64,000 nucleotides of DNA from CAYTLW01 sp964438735 (lineage in GTDB: Bacteria > Myxococcota_A > UBA9042). The stretch is taken from assembly GCA_964438735.1 (NCBI GenBank), contig CAYTLW010000020.1, positions 23,202 through 87,201 of the forward strand, read 5' to 3'. Positions 42,268-50,704 of the stretch are shown here, piece by piece; the first letter of the stretch is position 1; every line of letters starts with the position of its first letter. Position numbers and translations under genes: made by a program. Under the pieces are notes generated by a model, which did not search any database, had not been told where the DNA came from, and was given only the letters and a program-made list of their open reading frames with translations.

Positions 42268-43390
42268 TCGACGCCGCGCCGCGCCCGATCCACACCGGCT
42301 GACGGCGGCGGCCCCAGGTCCCCGGCGGTCCCTCGATGCGCCCAGGCAGACGGGTCTGGCAACTCTGACAGCGGCCGCCCTCGTCCAGATGCCAGCGGCG
42401 CAGCTCGTACCAGTCGCGCTGGACCACCACCTCGCCGCAGCCGTGGCAGACGCTGGCATCGCCCGAGGCGTCGTGCACATTGCCCGTGTAGACGTGGCGC
42501 AGCCCGGCCTGCCTGGCGATGGCGCGGGCCTTGCGCAGCGTGGCCACCGGCGTGCGTGGCCGGTCTTGCAGCTTGAAGTCGGGGTGGAAGGCCGACAGAT
42601 GCAGGGGCACATCGGGTCCCAGGGTGCCGACCAGCCAGTCGGACATGCGGCGCAGCTCGTCATCGCCGTCGTTGAGGCCCGGAATCAACAAGGTGGTGAT
42701 CTCGAGCCAGGTGTCGGTCTCGCGCACCAGGTAGTGCAGGGTGTCCAGCACCGGCTGCAATCGACCGCCTGCCTGCTTGCGATAGAACTCGTCGGTGAAG
42801 GCCTTCAGGTCCACATTGGCGGCGTCGATGAAGGAGAAGAAGTCACGCCGCGCCGCGCCGGCCACGTAGCCAGCGGTCACCGCCACGGTGCGAATGTTCC
42901 GTTCGTGACACGCCGCGGCGACGTCGCGGGCGTATTCCAGGAAGATGACCGGATCGTTATAGGTGAACGCCACGCTCCGGCAGCCGGTCGCTTCGGCCGC
43001 GTCCGCGATGGCTTCAGGAGCGGCCAGGTCGGCCAGGGTGTCCATCTGGCGCGACTTGGATATGTCCCAGTTCTGGCAGAAGGAACAGCTCAGGTTGCAG
43101 CCCGCGGTGCCGAAGCTGAGCACCGGCGTACCGGGCAGAAAGTGATTCAGCGGCTTCTTCTCGATGGGATCGACACAGAAGCCGCTCGACCGACCCCAGG
43201 TCGTCAGGACCATCTGCTCGCCGATGCGCCCGCGCACAAAACACAGCCCCCGCTGGCCATCGCGTAGCTTGCAGGCGCGCGGGCAGAGGTCGCAACGCAG
43301 GCGACCATCCTCCAGCTCGCTGAAGTAGCCCACCGGCACCACCGAGGGGTCGTCTCGCAGCAGATCGGCAGTCAGCGTCGCGTCGGCCAT
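42257..43390 (-). CDS. amrS: AmmeMemoRadiSam system radical SAM enzyme
   Basis: 377 residues from ATG 43390 (an in-frame start 22 codons upstream adds only low-complexity residues). The N-terminal Cys cluster (CDLCPRACKLRDGQRGLC) precedes the radical SAM motif CNLSCSFCQNW, which binds the 4Fe-4S cluster and SAM. Later FTYNDPVIFLEYA, DLKAFTDEFYRK, PLHLSAFHPDFK and HVYTGNVH are typical of AmrS. The C-terminus has an extra four-Cys ribbon (CHGCGEVVV and CQSCQ). It is convergent with amrB-amrA, so the trio is split over two strands but still adjacent. Confidence 0.94.
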   Translation of the reverse strand: MADATLTADLLRDDPSVVPVGYFSELEDGRLRCDLCPRACKLRDGQRGLCFVRGRIGEQMVLTTWGRSSGFCVDPIEKKPLNHFLPGTPVLSFGTAGCNLSCSFCQNWDISKSRQMDTLADLAAPEAIADAAEATGCRSVAFTYNDPVIFLEYARDVAAACHERNIRTVAVTAGYVAGAARRDFFSFIDAANVDLKAFTDEFYRKQAGGRLQPVLDTLHYLVRETDTWLEITTLLIPGLNDGDDELRRMSDWLVGTLGPDVPLHLSAFHPDFKLQDRPRTPVATLRKARAIARQAGLRHVYTGNVHDASGDASVCHGCGEVVVQRDWYELRRWHLDEGGRCQSCQTRLPGRIEGPPGTWGRRRQPVWIGRGAASIKP

Positions 43391-43457
43391 GGCGCGATCA
43401 TAGGTCAGCGCCGCCGCAGTGGCGACCGCCGGCGGGCCACGTCGCCTCGAGACCAAC

Positions 43458-44009
43458 TCAGGTCAGCATGGAAACCAGGGCCACCGCCGGCACGACGACG
43501 CCCATGGCGATGCCCAGCACCAAGCGGAAGAACGCGCCGCTGCGACTGGGCGGTCGACGGCGGGACATGGGACGCGGCGGTTCAGCGGCGCGGCGAAGGT
43601 CGGTAAGCGCGCCACGAATCAGCGAGAACCCAACCGTGCCGCAGCCGATCATCAGCACCGCCAGCGCACCCCAGCGCAAGGAGCCATGCAAGCCGCTGTT
43701 GGCGTCGAAACGACGCGAGGCCTCGAGCAGTCCCAGGGCGGCGCCGCTGCACAGCACGAAGACCATCAACATCTGGCGTAGATCGCGCACGTCGCCGTCA
43801 AATCCTATCTCGTAGGCGCCGCTGTCACGGGTGATCTCCGGACGCGGCTCACCATGCAGGTGGGCGCTCTCGCCGGCGGGCAGGAAGATGGGCACATCCT
43901 GACGTGGATCTTCTGATGGGGCGTCGCCTTTGGGCTCGAAGAAGCCGCCAGGCGTGGAATCGCCGTCGGTCGCTGGAGCGGCGTCGCGTTCTTCATTGGG
44001 GCCGACCAT
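43458..44009 (-). CDS. Membrane protein of unknown function
   Basis: 183 residues from ATG 44009, whose start is set by CGGAGGTGG just upstream. A hydrophilic, acidic N-terminal half (1-75) precedes three membrane helices (about 79-97, 113-133, 160-181), with a basic Arg/Pro loop between the second and third. No family recognised. It is on the same strand as the DUF423 gene (96 bases) and amrS (67 bases). Confidence 0.7.
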   Translation of the reverse strand: MVGPNEERDAAPATDGDSTPGGFFEPKGDAPSEDPRQDVPIFLPAGESAHLHGEPRPEITRDSGAYEIGFDGDVRDLRQMLMVFVLCSGAALGLLEASRRFDANSGLHGSLRWGALAVLMIGCGTVGFSLIRGALTDLRRAAEPPRPMSRRRPPSRSGAFFRLVLGIAMGVVVPAVALVSMLT

Positions 44010-44105
44010 GGCCACCTCCGCGGCGGGGCGGGCGTGCGTTCGCCCCCCAACCTCGAAGATGCGGCGGACGGGTGATCTGGTCAAAAAACGCGCAGACTCA
44101 AGCCG

Positions 44106-44510
44106 TCAAGGTCCACTCCGGGCCTGCCAGGCGGCGATGCCGAGCGCCACCCAGCCGACGATGAAAGCCACGCCGCCGATGGGCGTGACCATGCCCAGCT
44201 TGCGAATCCCGGTCGCTACGAGCGCGTAGAGGGAGCCGCTGAACACCGCGATCCCGCCCACGAAACACCAGCCGGCGACACGAAGGGCGGTGGACGAGTC
44301 ACCACTGGAGCCTGGGTTCGCCGCCGCAAGCCACAGGCCGATCACGTCGCATCCGATCAGCGCCAGCGCGTGGATGAACTGGTAGCGCACGGCGGTGTCG
44401 AATACGGCCAGATCCTCGGGCGACAGGCGCCCTTTGAGGGCGTGGGCCCCGAACGCACCCAGGGCCACGCCCACCCCGCCAAAAATCGCCGCCAGCAAGG
44501 TCCAGCGCAT
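44106..44510 (-). CDS. DUF423 family inner-membrane protein
   Basis: 134 residues from ATG 44510, with GAGGTGG upstream; a GTG at 44519 is possible. The start fits the family opening: WTLLAAIFGGVGVALGAFGAHALKG, then AVRYQFIHALALI, and ends with a PIGGVAFIVGWVALGIAAW helix. Four membrane helices. The family (YgdD-like) is widespread and without a known role. 27 bases after the HAD-like gene in the same direction. Confidence 0.88.
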   Translation of the reverse strand: MRWTLLAAIFGGVGVALGAFGAHALKGRLSPEDLAVFDTAVRYQFIHALALIGCDVIGLWLAAANPGSSGDSSTALRVAGWCFVGGIAVFSGSLYALVATGIRKLGMVTPIGGVAFIVGWVALGIAAWQARSGP

Positions 44511-44546
44511 CTCTTCCACCTCGTGGTTCTCGCCGCCTACGCGACG

Positions 44547-45632
44547 TCAATCGTCTTCCGACAGGAAGTCGCCCAGCCCGGGCACCCGCTCCGCAGCCCG
44601 ACGGGCCAGCTTGCGGGCGCGGGCGAAGCGATGCTCGGCGGCAAATAGTTCCTCGTAAGGCAAGGGCGTGGGCGCTTGCGCAGGCGCCGGACCATCCACC
44701 AGGCGCTTGCCGACCCGCTCACCGAACTCAGCGTCGAAGCCGATGCCGCCGGCGGCCGATGTGGGCAACACCTCGACCGCGACCCGGGCGCCCGCAGCAG
44801 CGGAGCACAAACCACGGCGACAGGCATCCTCCAGGGAGCCGGCCAGGGCGTGGGCGTCGATCCGATGCTCGCCGACCAACTCGTCCGCTACCGCGCGCAA
44901 CACGGCGTCGTCGGCCAGGCCATCGCCCACCAGGCTGACGGCGATCTGCAGGGCGTCGAATGTAGCTGTGGCCCGCCCCCGATAGGCGTGGAATCGCGCT
45001 GGCGGCGAACGCCCGTCCAGGTGGATGAAGACGCGCCGCACGGGATCATGGCGCGGCAGCCGACTCAACGCCTGCAGAATCGCGGCCACCTCGTCGGCAT
45101 AGGCCCCCGTCTGCTCGAGCAGGGCACGCAGCCGCGTAGCGTCCACCCGACGGGAGCAGACATCGGCGTAGAGGCAGTAGACCAGGGCGTCGATCTCGGC
45201 GTCGTCGCCAAAGCAGATCTCGGGCACGTCGGCCTGCTCCCCAGCGAGCCAGTTGCGCGTCTCCAGGTGGGCCCGCAGCTTGTAGGGAAGCTGGGCCTTG
45301 AGGGTGCGAAAGCGGCCCCTGGCCACGGCGCCGACGAAGTCCTTGAGCACCAGCTTGTCGCAACGCACCCCATGCAGCCGGAACATCTCCTCGAATCGCT
45401 CGCGGAGAAAGGTCGGGCTGCCCGAGACCACCACGATGCGCGCCGGCTGCCAGCGCGACAGGGCTGTGAGCAGGGCCTGCATACCCGGCACCGTGCGGCG
45501 CGCGCCGGCCCCTTCGGTCGCCGCACGCAGCAGGCCACGCAGGTTCTCGAACTCGGTCTGCAGGTAGGTCTTGTCCAGGTCCCAGCGGTACACGACCGCC
45601 GGCGCGACCGCAGGCGCCGATTCAGCGGCCAT
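44547..45632 (-). CDS. HAD-like protein with App1 phosphatidate-phosphatase-type motif (DUF2183-like)
   Basis: 361 residues. A DxDxT motif near the N-terminus (WDLDKTYLQTEF), VVVSGSPTFLRERFEEMFRLHGV, LVLKDF and ICFGDDAEIDALVYCLYADV resemble the phosphatidate phosphatase App1 catalytic domain of the HAD superfamily. The C-terminal part (about 215-361) is Ala/Arg-rich and unrecognised. It could be a phosphatase acting on lipids, which suits the overlapping PlsX-like gene upstream, but the substrate is not known. The first 11 bases overlap the end of that gene. Confidence 0.72.
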   Translation of the reverse strand: MAAESAPAVAPAVVYRWDLDKTYLQTEFENLRGLLRAATEGAGARRTVPGMQALLTALSRWQPARIVVVSGSPTFLRERFEEMFRLHGVRCDKLVLKDFVGAVARGRFRTLKAQLPYKLRAHLETRNWLAGEQADVPEICFGDDAEIDALVYCLYADVCSRRVDATRLRALLEQTGAYADEVAAILQALSRLPRHDPVRRVFIHLDGRSPPARFHAYRGRATATFDALQIAVSLVGDGLADDAVLRAVADELVGEHRIDAHALAGSLEDACRRGLCSAAAGARVAVEVLPTSAAGGIGFDAEFGERVGKRLVDGPAPAQAPTPLPYEELFAAEHRFARARKLARRAAERVPGLGDFLSEDD

Positions 45633-46665
45633 CTTCGGACTCCCCCACCGCCGCTTCGAGCTGGCCGATCAGGTCCCGCCGCACGCACTTGGCTGCCAGG
45701 CGGATGGCGTTGCCAAACGCCGCCTCGTCGCTGTCGGGCGCGGTGACCAGGACCAGCCCCTTCAGGCCGAGCAGGGGCGCGCCCCCGTACTCCTTGAACT
45801 CAGACACCTTGCGCAACATGCCGACACCCTGCGAGAGCAACCGCAGCCCCACCCGCCAGGTCAGCTTCGTCTTCCAGGCATAGCGCGCGGCATCCACCGT
45901 CAACTCGGTCAGTCCTTCGAGCAACCCGCGCACCGCGTGGCCGGTGAAGCCATCGGTAATCACCACGTCGGCGTATCCACGCGGCAGGTCGATGGCGCGC
46001 AGATTGCCGACAAAGCGCACCTCGGGCATCTCCCTCAAGGCCCGGTGCGCCGCGACCACGGCCGGCGGCCCATCCTCGGCCTCCAGGCCGGTCGACAACA
46101 ACGCCACCTGGGGCTGGCGCACGCCCGTGACGACGCGCGAGTAGATGGCACCCAGGCGTGCCTGCCCGACCAACATCTCGGCCGTGGGCGCGGCCTCTCC
46201 GGACACGTCCAGCAGCAGCGCCAGGGGATCAGCGCTGCTGCTGCGCGGCATGGTGGGAAAGACACCTGCAGCGGCCACAGGGGCATCGGGCGCCAGCGGC
46301 GACAGGTGTTCGCGCGCCACCGGCAGGACGACCTGGGGCTCGCTGGCGGTGATCAGGGCATCAGCTTCCCCGGCGGCCAGAATTGCCAGCGCGGCGGGCA
46401 ACGAGGCACGGGTGGCCGCCTGCCGGGCGATGTGGTCGGCGCCGGGCGGCGGACAGGGCACGCCGCTGTCAACCAGACGCAGCCGCATGGGCTCGTAGCC
46501 GACGTCGGCGAGCCGGCGCTGCAGATCTGCCGCGTCGCCGACCAGGATGACGTTGGGCCCGCCGCTCCGCGACAGACGAGCGGCAGCGCGCACCGCGGCG
46601 AGCGGAGCGTCGGCGCCGCCGCAGGTATCGACGAGTACGGTCGCGGGATCAGGTCGCCTGCTCAC
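45622..46665 (-). CDS. PlsX-like protein with eroded substrate motifs
   Basis: 347 residues starting with GTG 46665 inside the end of the RlmL-like gene. The PlsX (phosphate acyltransferase) fold is clear near the C-terminus: DVVITDGFTGHAV and SEFKEYGGAPLLGLKGLVLV. Other family motifs are altered. The opening reads VDTCGGADAP instead of DAMGGDxAP. The SAGNTGA segment has become TASEPQV (about 106-112), and DxGAN has become DVSGEA. The family makes acyl-phosphate from acyl-ACP in phospholipid synthesis. This copy may have another substrate or be inactive; a canonical plsX would be expected elsewhere. It overlaps its neighbours on both sides. Confidence 0.75.
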   Translation of the reverse strand: MSRRPDPATVLVDTCGGADAPLAAVRAAARLSRSGGPNVILVGDAADLQRRLADVGYEPMRLRLVDSGVPCPPPGADHIARQAATRASLPAALAILAAGEADALITASEPQVVLPVAREHLSPLAPDAPVAAAGVFPTMPRSSSADPLALLLDVSGEAAPTAEMLVGQARLGAIYSRVVTGVRQPQVALLSTGLEAEDGPPAVVAAHRALREMPEVRFVGNLRAIDLPRGYADVVITDGFTGHAVRGLLEGLTELTVDAARYAWKTKLTWRVGLRLLSQGVGMLRKVSEFKEYGGAPLLGLKGLVLVTAPDSDEAAFGNAIRLAAKCVRRDLIGQLEAAVGESEDGR

Positions 46666-47902
46666 CCTTGCGCTCCGGTCGGTTGTGGCCGGCGCTGTCC
46701 TGGGCGTCGCCGGCGAATCGATAGTGCAGCAGGTTCAGCGCATCCTCGCCACTGTACAACCGACGAATGCCGGCCGGGCGCAGGCCGAAGCGGACTTCAA
46801 AGTCGGCCGTGCCGCTGAAGATCCACGCCTCGGAGCCGCCAAAGCTGCGCCAACGTTGTCCCAGGTCGGCGTACATCAGGGCCGCCGCTTCGTCACCGAT
46901 GCGATTGGCCTCCGGTGGGCTGGCCAGCAGCATGGAACCGGCCGGCGGCACGGGCAGTCGGCGGGCGTTGAGGCGCTCGGTGTTTACCAGGTGCGACAGA
47001 CCTGCCGCATCGATGTTCTTCTTGATGGTCCGCACGATGCCGCGATCGTGATCGGAGACCTCCACGTCCAGCTTCGCATCGCGCAGCGCCCGCTCCTCGT
47101 GGTCCAGGGCCCGCTGTCGCTCCTGCTGCAGAATGCCGCCCAGGCGTTCACCGTCGTGCGGCCAGCGCTCCACGGCGAATGGGCGTCGGCTGTTGGGGGC
47201 GATGCGCAGGGCCCGCTGCACGGCCTCGATGGCCAGGATGCCGCTGCGATCCACCGGCAGGCGCAGGGGTCGATTCCCCCGCCAGGCGGCGCAGGCCACC
47301 AGGGTGGCTGCCAGGGTGGGCTTCAAACAGGCGCCTTCCGGTCGCCGATCGCGTCTTCCCAAGGGCGGGCCGGCCAGGTCCAGCAGCAGGGTGCACTGCT
47401 CACCGTTGAACCACGCCACGATGCGTATGTCCGGATCGCGGCGGACGACCTCTGGCCGGCCACCACGCTGCATGTGCACGCGGTCCACGATCGCCTCGGC
47501 GATCTTCTCGGCGGTAAACGACGCGGTGCGAAGCGGGGGCCCGATTCGTGTCGGCGGGCCGCCGCCGGGCCAGGCCATCTTCAGCTCGCGCCCTTCATCG
47601 GAATCGGGCAGCACACCCTTGATGCCCACGCTGAACGTAGTCCGGGCATCGAACCAGCGTTCCCAGCGCAGGTCGCGCACCTCATGATAGAGCCGATTGG
47701 CGTGCGGACAGGGCACCTCGGCCACCCGCAGCAGCAGCGTCTCCGCCACGCGCAGGTGAACCAGCCCCCGGGCCGCCTCGGAGGCGTCCAGGTCCAAGGC
47801 CACGCCTTCGTCGAAAAGCCCTTCGAGGTGCAGGCCCAGGACCCGACACTCTTCGGCCAGAAGATCGATGCTCCCGGGAGCCGCGGTTGCGAAAACGTGC
47901 AT
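46649..47902 (-). CDS. RlmL-like THUMP/methyltransferase protein with degenerate SAM and catalytic motifs
   Basis: 417 residues. The order of THUMP-type N-terminus, LLLDLAGPPLGRR, CLKPTLAATLVACAAW, RRPFAVERWP and VEVSDHDRGIVRTIKKNIDAAG follows RlmL-type 23S rRNA guanine-N2 methyltransferases. The SAM loop DPMCGSGT is replaced by LPVDRSGI (about 215-222), and the catalytic NPPYGxR by SPPEANR (about 328-334). The framework is preserved with an open reading frame, so this looks like a retained pseudoenzyme rather than a recent wreck. Second in a tight cluster after Lon and a 52-residue protein. Confidence 0.72.
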   Translation of the reverse strand: MHVFATAAPGSIDLLAEECRVLGLHLEGLFDEGVALDLDASEAARGLVHLRVAETLLLRVAEVPCPHANRLYHEVRDLRWERWFDARTTFSVGIKGVLPDSDEGRELKMAWPGGGPPTRIGPPLRTASFTAEKIAEAIVDRVHMQRGGRPEVVRRDPDIRIVAWFNGEQCTLLLDLAGPPLGRRDRRPEGACLKPTLAATLVACAAWRGNRPLRLPVDRSGILAIEAVQRALRIAPNSRRPFAVERWPHDGERLGGILQQERQRALDHEERALRDAKLDVEVSDHDRGIVRTIKKNIDAAGLSHLVNTERLNARRLPVPPAGSMLLASPPEANRIGDEAAALMYADLGQRWRSFGGSEAWIFSGTADFEVRFGLRPAGIRRLYSGEDALNLLHYRFAGDAQDSAGHNRPERKGEQAT

Positions 47903-47936
47903 GGTCCTCTGCGCGCGGCGATTTGATCAGCGCCGT

Positions 47937-48095
47937 TCAGCCGCCCGGAGACCACGACCGCCGATTGCGGCCATCCATCCAGGCGAAGACGCCAGCCACG
48001 CCCACGGCGGACAGGAGTACCACACCGGCCAGAACGAACCAGCCACCCTCGGTGGAATTGGCAGCACAGATTGCGCAGTCGGCGAGCAAATTCAT
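47937..48095 (-). CDS. 52-residue single-span membrane protein
   Basis: ATG at 48095 is preceded by AGGAGGTGA, a perfect ribosome site seven bases away. The product MNLLADCAICAANSTEGGWF... has a CxxC pair (Cys7, Cys10) near the N-terminus, one membrane helix (about 19-40) and a basic tail with RNRR, suggesting the N-terminus faces out. Stop TGA at 47937. It lies between lon (43 bases) and the RlmL-like gene (34 bases). No family recognised. Confidence 0.72.
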   Translation of the reverse strand: MNLLADCAICAANSTEGGWFVLAGVVLLSAVGVAGVFAWMDGRNRRSWSPGG

Positions 48096-48138
48096 CTCGT
48101 CACCTCCTGCAACAAGGACGCATCAACGCCCCGCACTG

Positions 48139-50526
48139 TTACGCCTGGGCCGACGGGACGGGCGCCTCGGCGCCCTTGTTCGACTTGGACGGCGGGGTCT
48201 CGAGGGCGTGCTCGAGCACCTCTTCCATGCGCGACACGAAGATGATCTCCAGCTGCTCCCTGGAGCTCTCGGGGATGTCCCGCAGATCGCGCCGGTTGCG
48301 CTCGGGCATGATGATCTTCTTGATGCCGCCGCGTAGGGCCGCCAGGACCTTGTCCTTGATGCCGCCCACGGGCAGCACCAGACCACGCAGGGTGGCCTCG
48401 CCGGTCATGGCCACGTCACCGCGCACCCGCACGCCGGTGAGCAGGGAAACCAGCGCCGTGTACATGGTCACGCCCGCGCTGGGGCCATCCTTGGGGATGC
48501 CGCCGGCGGGGAAGTGCACGTGGATGTCGCGCTCGTCAAAGACCTTGCCGTCGATGCCCAGCTCTTCGGCGTTGGACTCGACCATGCTCATGGCGATCTG
48601 AGCCGACTCCTTCATCACATCGCCAAGCTGGCCGGTCAGGCGCATTTTGCCCTTGCCGCGCATGCTGGTGGCTTCGATGAAGAGCAGATCGCCGCCGGTG
48701 CGGGTCCAGGCCATGCCGGTGGCGACGCCGGGCTGCTCGGTGCGTTCGGCCACCTCCGGCGTGAAGCGCGGCGGTCCGAGGATCTCGTCCACATCCGCCT
48801 CGTCGATCACCTTGTCGGTGTACTCTTCCTTGACCACACCCACGGCGACGCGACGGCAGAGGTCGGCGACCCTTCGCTCCAGGTTTCGAACGCCGGCCTC
48901 ACGGGTATAGCTGGCGATGAGCTTGAGGATGATCTCGTCGGAGATGGTGCACTGCTCCGCCGTGAGCCCATGCGCTTCGAGCTGCTTGCGCATCAGGTGA
49001 CGGCTGGCGATGTTCTGCTTCTCCTCGTGGGTGTAGCCGCTGATCTCGATCAGCTCCATTCGATCGAGCAGCGGTGGCGGGATCGTCTCGGTTGTATTGG
49101 CCGTGGCGACGAACAGCACCTTGCTCAGGTCATAGGGCGTGTCGAGGTAGTGGTCGGTGAAGGTGTTGTTCTGCTCTGGGTCGAGCACCTCGAGCAGCGC
49201 CGCGGTGGGATCGCCGCGCCAGTCATGGGTCAGCTTGTCCACCTCGTCGAGCATGAGCACCGGATTGCTGGAGCCGGCCTTCTTCAACTGCATGACGATC
49301 TTGCCGGGCATGGCGCCGATGTAGGTGCGGCGATGGCCGCGAATCTCGGCCTCGTCGCGCACACCGCCCAGCGATACGCGGCGGAACTTGCGCCCCAGGG
49401 CCTCGGCGATGGAGCGTCCCAGCGAGGTCTTGCCGACGCCAGGCGGGCCCACCAGGCACAGGATCGGGCCGCGCATGTCGTCTTTGAGCTTGGTGACGGC
49501 GAGGTACTCGACAATGCGGCGCTTGACCTTGTCCAGGCCGTAGTGGTCCGAATCGAGGACCTCGGCGGCATGCTCCAGGTCGAGGTTGTCGTCGGTGTAG
49601 GTGCTCCAGGGCAGGTCGGCGAACCACTCCAGGTAGGTGCGCGCCACGGTGTACTCGGGCGAGCCCTGCTGGATGCTGCGCAGGCGGCGAAGCTCCTTGG
49701 TGGCGATCTTCTGCGCCTCCTCGGGCAAGCCGACGGCCAGCAGGCGCTCTTCCAGCTCGGCCAGCTCGTCGCCTTCGCCGCCTTCGAGGTCGCCCAGCTC
49801 CTTCTGAATGGCCTTGAGCTGCTTGCGCAACACGTACTCGCGCTGGCTCTTGTTCAGTTCGCCTTTGACCTCGCTGTTGATGCGCTGGGAGATGCGCAGG
49901 ATCTCCACCTGCTGCATGACCAGCTGCAGCGTGCGGTTGAGCATGTCGTGCAGGCTGGCCACCTGCAGGACCTCGATCTTCTCTTCCACCGACACACCCA
50001 GGTGGGTCAGCAGCAGGTAGACCAGGCGCGAGGGATGCTCGAAATCCTCCTGCAGGTCGGCCGCGTTGATGGGCAACTCGGGCACCATATTGACCAGCTC
50101 GATGGCCGAGTCGCGCACGCTGTGCACCAGGGCGTCGATGCGCGGATCGCTGGGCTGCTCCTCGGGCAGCATCTCCACCGCCGCCTGCAGGAAGGGCTCC
50201 TGCTGCTCGAAGGCGTGAATCTTGAAACGATCCGCGCCCCGAATTACCACGTGGTAGGTGTCGGTGCCGTTGCGCAGCACCTTGATCAGCTGGCCCGTGC
50301 AGCCGGCCCAGTACAGGTCTTCGGGCGTCGGGTTGTCGACGCTTTTATCCTTCTGGGCGACGACGCCGACGACGGCGGCGCGGCGGTCGCCCAGGCTCTC
50401 CAACAGGCGGATGGATTTGCCTCTGCCGATCACCACGGGCATCACGGCACCGGGGAAGAGCACCGCGTTTCGCAACGCGAGGATCGGCATCTGGACGGTC
50501 TCGGGGGTCTTGGCGGTATCTGCCAT
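48139..50526 (-). CDS. lon: ATP-dependent protease Lon
   Basis: 795 residues. N-terminal LON substrate domain (LPILALRN-type opening, LFPGAVMPVVIGR), a helical middle part, an AAA+ module with Walker A GPPGVGKTSLGRS, Walker B VLMLDEVDKL, and the protease domain with the Ser683-Lys726 dyad (PKDGPSAGVT; VGGIKDKVLAA). Standard bacterial LonA layout. Degrades misfolded and regulatory proteins in the cytoplasm. It heads the minus-strand cluster; a weak promoter-like TTGCCG-17-TACTAG lies about 130 bases upstream. Confidence 0.97.
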   Translation of the reverse strand: MADTAKTPETVQMPILALRNAVLFPGAVMPVVIGRGKSIRLLESLGDRRAAVVGVVAQKDKSVDNPTPEDLYWAGCTGQLIKVLRNGTDTYHVVIRGADRFKIHAFEQQEPFLQAAVEMLPEEQPSDPRIDALVHSVRDSAIELVNMVPELPINAADLQEDFEHPSRLVYLLLTHLGVSVEEKIEVLQVASLHDMLNRTLQLVMQQVEILRISQRINSEVKGELNKSQREYVLRKQLKAIQKELGDLEGGEGDELAELEERLLAVGLPEEAQKIATKELRRLRSIQQGSPEYTVARTYLEWFADLPWSTYTDDNLDLEHAAEVLDSDHYGLDKVKRRIVEYLAVTKLKDDMRGPILCLVGPPGVGKTSLGRSIAEALGRKFRRVSLGGVRDEAEIRGHRRTYIGAMPGKIVMQLKKAGSSNPVLMLDEVDKLTHDWRGDPTAALLEVLDPEQNNTFTDHYLDTPYDLSKVLFVATANTTETIPPPLLDRMELIEISGYTHEEKQNIASRHLMRKQLEAHGLTAEQCTISDEIILKLIASYTREAGVRNLERRVADLCRRVAVGVVKEEYTDKVIDEADVDEILGPPRFTPEVAERTEQPGVATGMAWTRTGGDLLFIEATSMRGKGKMRLTGQLGDVMKESAQIAMSMVESNAEELGIDGKVFDERDIHVHFPAGGIPKDGPSAGVTMYTALVSLLTGVRVRGDVAMTGEATLRGLVLPVGGIKDKVLAALRGGIKKIIMPERNRRDLRDIPESSREQLEIIFVSRMEEVLEHALETPPSKSNKGAEAPVPSAQA

Positions 50527-50704
50527 TGCTCGCTTCCTGCGTGCGCCGTTGCGGGCGCGCTCACCGGTTGGTTCGGGCGTGGGCGTTCGCGACGCCTTGT
50601 CGCGATCCGTCGCCGCCCGCCAGCCGGCAGTCGGCCCCCCCTCCTCTTACACTAGTAGGAGAAACCTCCCACCTCGGCAACCTGTGGGGGTGCACTTTTG
50701 TCCG

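Noticed and set aside
48514..50655. 713-residue forward frame opposite lon
   Set aside because: Antisense artefact of high-GC codon use; lon is complete with all catalytic motifs.
50641..50700. Heat-shock type promoter before lon
   Set aside because: No sigma32 (CTTGAA / CCCCAT) or CIRCE element could be found; only a weak TTGCCG-17-TACTAG remains.
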